Shown here: in pieces, positions 21,501 through 33,500 of the stretch
Numbering within the stretch: position 1 is the first letter of the stretch
Layout of the letters: each line of letters opens with the position of its first letter
Source: Primula veris
Lineage: Eukaryota > Streptophyta > Magnoliopsida > Ericales > Primulaceae
Direction of reading: 5' to 3'
Length of the DNA: 64,000 nt
Assembly: GCA_963682055.1 (NCBI GenBank)
Contig: OY821741.1
Coordinates: 26,048,711-26,112,710, forward strand
The notes under the pieces: generated by a model
What the model saw: the letters and a program-made list of their open reading frames with translations, nothing else
Told to the model about the DNA's origin: nothing
Database searches by the model: none
Program-made: the position numbers and the translations under genes

Positions 21501-24500
21501 AATTTTGTTGTTCAGGTACATTATAGGTTGAGGCGTTTGGTTAGCAGCTTTAGCAATGCATCACATGGGCTCGGGGCTTCTGCTTTATTTTCATCTAGAT
21601 TATATTTTGAGGTTGTAGCCTACGGGCAATTTACTTTCGTTTGGTAATTTTTATAAGTTGTCAACACCATTTGGTCATGTAGCCGCGTTTGGCAAACAGT
21701 TTTATTTATTCGTTTAATTGTTCCATTAGCTCGCAATTGCTTTTCTTTTAAAATTTAAATTTTGTACCAACAGGTTCTATTTCCTTTTGTTTTAAAAAGG
21801 TCATGCCTCGATATTCGTTTTACGGATTTTGGGACGTGACAAGTTGATTTTATTCCGCCGCCACATTTGAGACGTGATGATGTCTATGGTGAACAAATGT
21901 CTGAAATTGACATATTGGAGCAATCCTACACCAAAATACTAGCTTGGAAATTGTATTCCTTAAGCAGTATCGTGAATTTATATTCACCATGTTCCTTTAT
22001 CACCCATCTGTTATTGGATAAGAAAATTACCCTGATGAGTAGTTTTAATCCTATTGGGTAAATGGCGAATTGTTTGCCTGATATTTATGCTCTTCGTGGA
22101 CGTTTTCCCCCGATTCAAGAACCGAGACAAGGGTTATTTGTCTCGAACTGTCACGAGTCTAACGCTCGCCTAGTCAAGGAAGTCCTTAAAAGGAACAATA
22201 AGGGCCCGTTGTCACAAAGCAAGAGATAATGCTCAAGGAGTCAACTCTATGCTATAAAGACAAAGGTCATGCACGGTTACTCCTTAAATAGTTCACAACT
22301 ATTATAAAGGTGGAAAAACCGATGCTAATGTGGTTAAAGTTAACTGAAAGGAAACTCTTGAGACCCCCGATTTTGTGGCTCAAATGAGTTTGATACCTTT
22401 CTTTATTGATTTTGATAAATCATTGAGCCATTTTTTCGCTCATCTGGATTATGTTTTTCCCTTTGGATTATGATTTTTCCATTTGGACATACTTTTGGAT
22501 TATGGTTTGCATGTTTACGAAATTTCTCGAAATAATTTAAAGTGTTTTTGAGCAAATTCCTTTGACAAATGTGACCAAACTTTAAATTATGAAATTTTAG
22601 GCAATACTTGTGGGGTAGTTGATTTTTTTGGAAATAGTGGGTAACAGTGTACCACATAATTTCACCAACTATTTGCCTAAAAGAGTACTCAGTGACAACG
22701 ATTCTGGACCTGTCGTTCCAAATCAAAATCTTTGGTAAAACCAAATTGATTTGTCAAATATGAGATCTTATACTCATGTAGGTCCTGCCGTACCTTGTTG
22801 AGTTATAAGATATTCAAGAAAAACAGTGTTATCTGGTAATAGCTCAAGAAATAATTAAAATTTCTTTACATAGCCTCCGCTCAATACGACCAAAAGCGTA
22901 TTTTAGCGGAGTTGAAATGTCTTTCAAGTGGTTGCTACCACGTTTTTAAAAGCATTTGAAGTTACCTTATCATTTCGCATAACGTCGATTGATAAGAGGT
23001 CTTAGATGCTAAGACATGTTTGTCTATACTATCATTCGCCTGTCGTCGATTGATAAGAGTATTTTGACATTGTGGCATTGACCGGATGAGATATACCCGA
23101 GTCAAAAGATGATGTTAGATCTATAATCACATCGCATTTGGATTCTTTTTGAGGAATAATTTCGTGAATGATCCGAAATTTATGCCACTAATGCTCTCTC
23201 TGAAAGATCATAAAATGAACTCGTAGAATTCTTGTAAAGAATTGAAGGAGTTATTATGGACTTATCCAACCATAAGACGGACCAAAAATATAAATGGTTA
23301 TGGTTGATGCATCGACAATAAGGTCACATGATTATTGTTGTCCACAGAAATGCAGCATTTCCCAAACTTTTAGCCCTATCATTAAGTTGATGGCTCATGA
23401 TCCGGATTATCCTGAAAAGTCTAGTTGACTTGATAATTCGGAAGAGTAAGAATCGAAATTTCGATTTGAATTACTTGAGTTTGGAAATTGAAATTGAACA
23501 TCCTGTCAATTAGGCTCAGACCCAAATGAACTCACGGAACGTTTGATGATGCGACTGCAAATGGTTGCACACACTTCTTGGTCTTACGCACCAAGATTTA
23601 TATTTCCGTGTGGGGTTATGTTATTTTGATGCATTGGTCCATTATGAGGCCCATAGACACTCAGACACCATATGCGTACCAGCTGGTTACTGGTTATGAG
23701 CCAGAAGTCTCATATTAACGCATGTTTGGAGTGCTTAATTAATATTTTGATTAAGCCGCTATAGCGTTCAAAATATGGACCTCTGAATGGGACATAAGTC
23801 GATTATGAATCCCATGCCTATCATTTGATAGAGTAACCTTGGCAAGCGATCTCTTTACCGCATGATATGCGAAAGTGACATCGTTAAGACTGTTCTTCCC
23901 GTCGTTAGGGGGAGATTTGCACGTTACCGTTGATAAGAAACGACGTGAAGTAACGTGGCATAACCCACTCAGTCTTAGCTTGATCTCCAAAATTGCACTT
24001 AGTAACAAGTAAGTGCATAGACTCCCTCAAGTCTAACTAAATGCCAAACGCATTTAATGACTTTATGAGATGTCACGAAATCATTTATACCTACTGCAAA
24101 ATGCTTGCAAGGATAGACGTCATTGTCGGACGCCGTGTTCCAGTCGTAACACGTTGCTTTGGCCGAACCCGCCAAGCAAAGGACGCTGCCGTCGGCCGTC
24201 AGTCTGTCATCCTTCCCAAGATACGAGGAAGTTGACCGCTTCTTAATTCGTTCAGCCCCAGAGGTGATGAACTGAAACTCGTTTGTCGCACGAGATTATA
24301 AAGGATCAAGGAGATGTGTGATTTCCTACTCATCCTAAGAATCTCAAAATATCTATCGATCATGATATCTTAGACGATATTGAGGGGAAACGAGACTGTC
24401 ATTGATTACTTGTTAATATATTCAGTGACGACTGATAATATGAGCAAATTATGATAGAGAACCATGTACCGTTACCTGAAGTCAACGTAGAATAGACTGG

Positions 24501-27500
24501 ACTAATGGAAACTTGCAATCCAAGTAGACTCCTTAGCGAAAGTGTGTTCGGACCTGTAGCTCCAACACCACCAATGTTAAACGAGTTCGTTTATTTGGTT
24601 ATTCGTAAGGAAAAGTGATGAGAATAATGAGATTGTAGAATGCTCGCCTAGTAGCGCAAGGCTTCTCTCACATTTTGGAATTGATTACGAGATGGTTGAT
24701 TTCCTCGTAATGGACGTTATAACGGTCCCCTACTTTATCAGTTTAGTAGTTTCCCACAAACTGATTATGCAGCATGTGATTGTGGTAACTGTTTTATCTC
24801 TATGAGAATTTAGACAAAGAGATATAGATGAAGGTCCCTATGTGACTTCATATGTTTGAATCAAGTAGTTCCTGACCACGGAACACGATCTCAATTGACT
24901 GAGACGTTCACTGTATGGATTAATATAATCCGAGCGGATATGGTATACCCGCCTAAGTGAGTACTTGATTAGCTTGGGATACTTGAACAAGTATTATGCC
25001 CTTGCGTGTTTTATTACGCGATCCATTTTTGGATTTGCCTTCGAGATGAAGGATCTTGGGAAGACACGGTAGTGACTCGGCCTGATGATCGAGTCCCGTA
25101 AAGATTGAATCTAAGTCCATGATTCAGACTACACCTAGAAGGTGTTTTGACGCTTAGTAAGTCGTCAAATTCTCTCATGATCGTTCGATCACTAGCCATT
25201 GATATAGACCCATTCCATCCCTGGAGTGACGTTAAAGAGATATCGAACCATGATGTTCATATCCGAGTACAATAAGCGCACCACTATACTTGGTCTAATG
25301 TGCTAAGACGAACATCTCGTCTACTGTAAATTAGATAGCTCGACACAGCATCGTGCTAACATGCTGCCATGACAATGGCCTTAAAGACATTCTTCCATTA
25401 CCTTACAGGTACTATGGAGAAGGGCTTGTTTATCCCATTTGCATCATCGAGTTGGCCTACCCTCATTGGCATTCGAAATAACGCGACCCTTATCGGTTAC
25501 GCCGATGCATGTTACTTATCAGACCCGCACAAGGGACGTTCCCAATCTGGTTATCTCTTTACCATTGGGAACACGGCGATATCATGGAGGTCTTGTAAAC
25601 AGACCTTGGTGGCTACTTCGACGAACCATTCTGAGCTACTCGCGCTCTATGAGGCGACTAGAAAGTGTGTATGGCTTCGAGCAGTTATTGGCCATCTTCG
25701 AAGTACGTGTGATCTACCTTATGATCCTGATGAACCAGTTGTTATTTATGAGGACAACACCGCTGTCATTGATCAAGCGAAACATGGTTACATCAAAGGT
25801 GATGCCACTAAACATATCTCGCCAAAGTTGTTTTTTACACATGAACAACAAGCGCTTCAAAGGATTGAAGTGAAGCATATTGGATCCAAGAACAATCATG
25901 CAGACTTGTTCACCAAGTCACTGCCAAAATATTTGTTCCAAAAACATGTTAGAGCGAATGGACTTAGGAAGCTCTCTGAGCTTTCCTAAACGACATGTTT
26001 CCATGCACCCTGTTGTGTGCAAGTGAGGGGGAGCATCCCGACGTATGCTTATCACCCTGTTGTGTGTATCCTCACATATGCTTAGCACCCTGTTGCGTGC
26101 AAGTTCTCACTAGTTATTATTCCCGCATCCAGTAGTGTGCATGTGAGGGGGAGCATCCTGATGAATGCTTGTGTACTCTTTTTGTCCTTAGTTCAAGGGT
26201 TTGTCCCACCGGGTTTACCTTGACAAGGTTTTTAGCGAGACACATTTCTAATCCCGTTCTCACTTATGATTGCTGAAATCAGGGGGAGTATCCAGTTGTA
26301 TACTTCTAACCATCGTGCACTCTTTTGTCCTTCGATTAGAGTTTTGTCCCACACGGTTTTCTCTAACAAGGTTTTAATGAGACACCGTGTATGGTTATTT
26401 CCCCCACTACTACTGATAGTTGTGTACTCTTTTGTCCTTCGACCAAGTTTTTTCCCACTGGGTTTTCTTGGCAAGGTTTTGACGAGGCACATATGTTCTG
26501 GTCAGTACATTCACGCACTTGTATAGCGTTTCGGACCACTCCATTCGGCAACACCATTTTGTCCTATGATTCGGTTTTTGTCCCACATCGGGTTTTCCGG
26601 ACTTGAGGTTTTCTGTGTTGGCAATAGCGAATGCGACTCAACAACTCATCAGAGTCTATGAAGACGAGGAAGCTTGCAGTATGTTTGGACATCCAAGGGG
26701 GATTGTTGTGATACATTGTATGTGGTTGTCCATATTCATGTATCGGTTACATACATTATGTAAACCTTTGAGTTTGTGACTTATGGCTTTCTAGCTTTCC
26801 TCTTGTACATGTATCTTGTTCCACCCCTCCACTATATAAAGGGGTTGGAGTCTTCATAGTTGTACACACATATTCATACTTGAATAAGACGACTTTACTC
26901 TCTCTCCATACATATCTTGCTATGTCGATACTTTGCTAATAGTTACCACACAACACACTTATTTTTTTCTATTTGCTTTACTTGTTATTTCCCTTTTGTG
27001 TTTAACCTTTCCATATGTCCATTATGAGATTCTTGGTATGTTTACAATTATTTATTTATGTTTTCTTCCAAGTTTTCATTTTTCGTACTACTATATGTAA
27101 TATCTTCTTAAAAGGAAAGGAAGAATCATTGATTGATTAGTATATAAAAAACACTCTTAATATTATTCAAAAACCCATATTCTCACTTCTTATCATTTAA
27201 GATTTGGTACATATATGTAGTAACGTTTAAAACATATTTGTACTACTAGCATACTACCATGCATCCGTACCTAAGTTTAAAATGTAAGAATAATCCCAAC
27301 CAAGAGTTACAATACATAAATTCTTGGTCATTAGTGTGGTATTTTGACATTCATAGGTTAAAATGTTTATGACTTAGTGGTAATGAATGGTGAGTTACAA
27401 CCTTTCATTTCTTGACATTATGGATGGTCAAGATTGATCCTACCATGATGGATGGTTGAGATCGGAAAGTCTTTTCATGAGATTGAGTCCTCTCCCCACC

Positions 27501-30500
27501 TATATAAAGGACTCAAATCCATCACTTTGAGACACACCAAAAATTATATGAAATAGCATAGGTAAGGGGGAGAAACTCAACAATCAAGTCCGTGTTCAAG
27601 TCCCAAGCTCACAAGCATTCCCATGGCTCAAGGTATGCGTTTCGACATACCTTTTGTAACGTTAATGTATGATCATCATGTAGGAATAAGATTCTAGCTT
27701 ATTATGTTTGTAACATAATTATATAAGTGTTAATAGACTTACATTTGGTATCAAGAGCATTGGTTATTTTTCTCATGATGTTCTACCTATTTGTTGCATG
27801 TGTAAATTGGTCAAGGAATGATTTAGTAAACTATATATGTATCATCTCCATATCATAGGCCTGCTTGTTTCATTTATTTTCTAACCTTTTATATGCAAGT
27901 TTGTAAGGTTGAGATACATATGATTGCAAATGAATTATTACAAACGTAAAGTATATATGTTACAATATCAGTATAATATGTAAAAGGATATTTGCATACA
28001 TTGAATGTTTGTTTGAGTATCATTCTAGTTGATATATGACGTTACTGGTGTAGAATTATATCATGTAAACCAAATTAGTTGCTTAAACAACATTAAGATA
28101 GGAGGTTACGAATATTTTTAATACAAGTTTTATTCGTTGAAACGGGCTTACATGTAACTCATTTAATTTGAAATGTGCATATAAGAAAATTGTTAATACT
28201 ACAATTATGTAAATGTAGTTAAAAGTTTACGAACAAGTTAGACTCACATTAAGGTTGGAAAATTATAAATCTTTCCCGAATAGGCTCACCTAGTATGATG
28301 CGATGGCAAGGCAAGACTTCAGCTGATACTTTGTATCTTAGTAAGGGCGGTTTTTAAGCAGCCTTAGCTGCACCAACCCTCACCCTCTCTTACCTGGTCT
28401 GATCATATTAGAGCTACCGAAAGGGTTAGAGTATGAAATAGTTTTCCCGTTTGTGTTTCTACACTTATGTTCGTTTGTTAATATTTAAAAGTTAGATCAA
28501 ACACAACACATGCTTTGATCCGTATTGAATAAATATTAACGAAATGTTATCAAGCATTCATATAAGTAGATTTTGGTTGCCTACAGGTACAAAATTTTAA
28601 ATAGTGAATGCTCAATTGTTGGTAATTATGTAAAACATTTATTTAAGTTTTGTTACTAGGTTTCCCACAGGTTCGGTAACATTATTAAATAAATATAATT
28701 GGGGTAATAATTAGTTGAACATTAAAAGTAGGAATAAAATAGAGGTCATCCACAGGTGCCATATTTTATTTCTTGGAAAACTGTTAGAACCCATTATATT
28801 TTAATACCAACATTTATATAATTTTTCTTACATTTATGTTGTGTGTCATAATTTTAATTTTGAGCATGTTATAAAATAAATTGCAGTTTCAAACACAGTC
28901 CCACTAGCCCTTCACTCTCAAGCATCAAATATTCCCCTGTTTGATGGCACCAACTTTTCTGAATGGAATGAGCAAGTTCAGTTCAGTTTGGGTGTTCTAG
29001 ACCTTGACATGTCTCTTCTCGTTGATGAGCCCGCTGCTATAACGGCTACCAGTAGCGTGGCCGAGAAAGAAGTTCATAAGGCATGGTCTAGATCCAACAG
29101 ACTGAGTATGATGTTCTTGCGCATGACTGTTGCCACAAACATTAAGACTTCCTTACCTGAGGCAAACACTGCCAAAGAGTATCTTAACAATGTTAAGGAA
29201 CGTTTTAAGGCTGCTGATAAGTCACTTGCTTCAAAGCTTTTGGCTAAAATTACGACAATGCGTTTTGATGGTTCTCGAACGATGAGTAACCATGTCATTG
29301 AAATGACAAATCTGGCTGCGAAATTAAGAAACTTGGGGATGAATTTGGATGATTCTCTTATCGTCCAACTTGTCCTCAATTCGCTTCCTGCGCAATATGG
29401 ACCATTTTAGATCAATTACAACACTATTAAGGAAAAGTGGAATGTAAATGAACTGCAAAGTATGTTGGTCGAAGAAGAGCGTAGGTTGAAGCAGCAGAAT
29501 ATTAATGTGGCGCATTTTGTCACTAAAGGAGCTGGTAAAAGCAAATTTGGAAAAGGCAAAAAGCAAGGCCAACCCAGATTTGATGGATCATCTCAATGCA
29601 AAAAGAAGGACAAAAGAAATGAAAGGTGCAGATGGTGCAAAAAGATTGGGCACTTTCAGAATGACTGCCTGAAACGTAAGGCTTGGTTTGAAAACAAAGG
29701 TAAACCTTTTGCCTTAGTATGTTTTGAATCAAACTTAATTGATGTTCCTTCTAATACAAGGTGGATTGATTCTGGATCCAGTACTCATGTTTCTAATACG
29801 ATGCAGAGATTCCTTATAACCCGGAACACAAACCCAAATGAAGCCTTTTTATACATGGGAAACCGGGCAAAGGCCCCCGTTGAAGCCATTGGAACCTTTT
29901 GTTTAATTTTAGATTCTGGTTTTAGTTTAGATTTAGCTGAAACACTTTATTGTCCTTCAATTTCTCGCAATTTAATTTCAATATCGAAACTCTCTGTTGA
30001 TGGTTTTTCCTTTCATTTTAATAAAAATGGCTTCACTTTATTTAATAATGCTTCCGCTATTGGATATGGTTTTCTCTCAAATGGATTATACAAACTAAAT
30101 CTTGAACCTTCTTTTTCTGAATCCCTTGTTACTTTGCATCATAATGTTGGAACTAAACGTAGCTCATCTAATGAGCAATCGTCTTACTTGTGGCATAAAA
30201 GATTAGGGCACATATCCAAAAATAGATTGGAAAGATTAGTAAAAGATCAAACTCTTCTAAATCTGGATTGGGCCGATTATGGTGTGTGTGTGGAATGTAT
30301 TAAGGGTAAACAAACCAAACACACCAAGAAAGGAGCCACAAGAAGTACGCAACTTCTTAAAATTATACATACAGACATATGTGGACCTTTCGATATTCCA
30401 TCTATTGGTGGAGAAAAATATTTTATCACTTTTATCGATGATTTTTCATGTTATTGCGATCTTTATTTATTGCATGACAAATCTCAGTCTATAAATGCGG

Positions 30501-33500
30501 TTGAAGTATTTATTACTGAGGTAGAAAGGCAATTAGATAGAAAAGTGAAAATAATAAGATCCGATAGAGGTGGTGAATTTTATGGTCGATATGACGAGAC
30601 GGGGCAACACCCCGGTCCTTTTGCTAAACTCCTTGAACGATTAGGTATATGTGCACAATACACAATGCCAGGATCACCTTGGCAAAATGGTGTAGCTGAA
30701 AGGCGCAACCGTACCTTATTAGAGATGGTTAGGAGTATGATTAGTAATACTAATTTTCCTATATACTTATGGATGCATTCACTTAAAACCGCTGCGTATG
30801 TTTTAAATAGGGTTCCTGGCAAAGCAGTTCCAAAAACACCTTTTGAACTGTGGAAAGGCTGGAAACCTTCCCTAAAACATTTACGTGTTTGGGGATGCCC
30901 AGCAGAAGCAAGGTTTTATAATCCACAAGAAAAGAAATTGGATCCAAGAACAATAACTTGTTATTTTATTGGGTATCCAGCAAAGTCTAAAGGTTATAGG
31001 TTTTATTGTCCTAACCAAACTACAAGAATAATGGAAACCAGAAATGCCAAATTTCTTGAAAATGGCGAAGTCAGTGGGAGTAATACTCAAGTTAGCGATG
31101 CAATCATTCAAGAGAGTAGGGTACCAATTTTGTTACCTGAATCTCATCAAGAACTTGGTGTTCCTAACCGTGTTGATCCAATCAACATTGAACGACAAGT
31201 AAATGATCAGCAACTCGTTATTCCACAAAATGTGACAATTTCCAATGATACTGTTGAGAATACACCTCAAGGGGGAGAATTAAGAAGATCTCAAAGAAGT
31301 AAGAGATCTGCTATCTCCGAAGACTATGAGGTGTATTTACAAGAAACAGACATTGGAGATATAGATGACCCGGTTACATTTACTCAAGCTGTTAGTTCTA
31401 CTGAATCTGCAAAATGGATGGATGCTATGAAAGATGAAATAGAATCCATGCGCTGCAATAAAGTCTGGGAGTTGGTCGAATTGCCAAAAGAGAAAAAATG
31501 AGTAGGTTGTAAATGGGTTTTTAAAACCAAACGCGACTCACAAGGCAATATCGAACGACATAAAGCTAGACTTGTTGCGAAAGGATTTAGTCAATGAGAA
31601 GGTGTTGATTACAATGAGACATTTGCTCCAGTTTCAAAGAAAGACTCATTGAGAATCATTTTAGCCTTGGTAGCTCATTTTGATTTAGAGTTACATCAAA
31701 TGGATGTTAAAACAACTTTTCTAAATGGGAGTTTAGAAGAAGAAGTTTATATGGAACAGCCAGAAGGCTTCGTAAAAGAAGGAAAGGAAAACATGGTCTG
31801 TTTATTAAAGAAATCAATCTATGGACTAAAACAAGCTTCTCGCCAGTGGTATCTTAAGTTTCACGATACCATCACGTCTTTTGGATTTAAAGAAAACAAT
31901 GTTGATCGGTGTATATATCTTAAGACGAGTGGGAGAAAGTTTATGTTTTTAGTCTTATACGTCGATGATTTACTTATAGCCAGCAGTGACCTTAGTTTAT
32001 TACGCGAAACTAAGAATTTTCTTTCTAAGAATTTTGAGATGAAAGATATGGGAGAGGCTTCTTTCGTGATAGGAATTGAAATATTCCGTGACAGATCACG
32101 TGGATTATTAGGATTGTCTAAAAAATCCTACATTACTCAAGTTCTAGAAAGATATAATATGCGGAATTGTAGTTCTACTGTTGTTCCTATACAAAAAGGA
32201 GACAAGTTCAGCTTAAGTCAATATCCCCAAAATGAACTCGAACGTAACAGTATGAAAAACATTCCTTATGCCTCTGTGGTTAGGGGCTTAATGTATGCTA
32301 TGGTCTGTACAAGACCAGATATTAGTTTTGCTGTTGGGATGCTAGGAAGATACCAAAGCAATCCGGGACTGGATCATTGGAAAGATGCAAAGAAAGTATT
32401 GAGGTACTTGCAAGGAACCAAAAATCACATGCTCACTTATAGAAAAACCGATTACCTTGAAGTGGTTGGCTTTACAGATTCAGATTATGGTGGTTGTTAT
32501 GATACTAGGGTAAGCACTTTTGGCTATATTTACCATCTAGCCGGAGGAGCCATTTCATGGAAAAGTGCTAAGGAAGGTACCCTAGCAACATCCACCATGG
32601 AGGCTGAGTTTATAGCCTGTTATGAAGCTTCAAATCATGGTTTATGGCTGCGTAACTTTATTTCAGCCTTGGCAGTGGTTGACTCCATCTCCAAGCCACT
32701 GAAAATTTATTGTGATAACGCCGCTGCGGTATTCTTTTCAAAAAATGACAGATATTCAAAAGTTGCAAAGCACATTGATATGAAGTATCTGTCGGTTAAG
32801 GAGGATGTTCAGAAGAAAAAAATATCAATTGAACACATTGGTACAAGTGTTAATATAGCAGATCCACTAACAAAAGGCCTACCACCAAAGACATTCGTTA
32901 AGCATGTTGAAGATATGGGTCTTGGTAGTAGCATTTAAAGTTTAATGGGTGGTTTTGCTTAGTGCTTATATGTTTGATACATTTTGATATCATTATTGAA
33001 TTTCTGAATAAATATAATTTATGTTAACCTTATGTTTTACATGCATGTGACAGAAATAGTCTTTCCTCAAAGACATTATGGGACTATTACAAGATAACTC
33101 ACATTAAAGGTTTTTCAAGATAAGTTGTTAGTGTAGTAGTACATGGAAGGAACCATACTCTTGATGTAGTATGAAACCGCCATGACTCTTACTTACGTTT
33201 TGTTTAGGAAAACATGTCATATTATAATTGCGCTCTTATGATTGCTTATGAAATGTTCAATAGACCAAGTGGGAGAATGTAAGAATAATCCCAACCAAGA
33301 GTTACAATACATAAATTCTTGGTCATTAGTGTGGTCTTTTGACATTCATAGGTTAAAATGTTTATGACTTAGTGGTAATGAATGGTGAGTTACAACCTTT
33401 CATTTCTTGACATTATGGATGGTCAAGATTGATCCTACCATGATGGATGGTTGAGATCGGAAAGTATTTTCATGAGGTTGAGTCCTCTCCCCACCTATAT

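Larger units (their letters stand above)
11532..21841 (+). mobile_element. Ty3/gypsy Tekay-type chromovirus, apparently intact, nested in Copia-A
   Basis: The two LTRs (11532-13450 and 19922-21841) differ at only about 15 positions plus one or two small indels by eye, so insertion was recent. The primer-binding site TGGTATCAGAGC is at 13454-13465. The polypurine tract AAGGAGGG sits just before 19922. Flanking 5 bp are CGTTG and AGTTG, one mismatch. A single uninterrupted gag-pol frame runs 14674-19482. The C-terminal region after integrase has the chromodomain-like tail (VKVVWKHHG...EEATWE) typical of Tekay/Del chromoviruses. All parts needed for autonomous movement appear present. Confidence 0.93.
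9620..26955 (+). mobile_element. Copia-A, Ty1/copia LTR retrotransposon split by a gypsy insertion
   Basis: LTRs are 9620-9872 and 26704-26955 (253 and 252 bp, about 10 differences by eye). A 5 bp target duplication CACTT lies at 9615-9619 and 26956-26960. Each LTR has a TATA box CTATATAAAGG (about 9750 and 26831). A polypurine tract CCAAGGGGGAT precedes the right LTR. The interior is decayed. The leader is at 9873-11531. The Tekay-type gypsy (11532-21841) interrupts it, and remains of gag, integrase, RT and RNase H follow at 21842-25989. Removing the gypsy gives about 7.0 kb. It lies about 30 bp inside intron 1 of the NOI gene, in the same direction. Confidence 0.9.
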
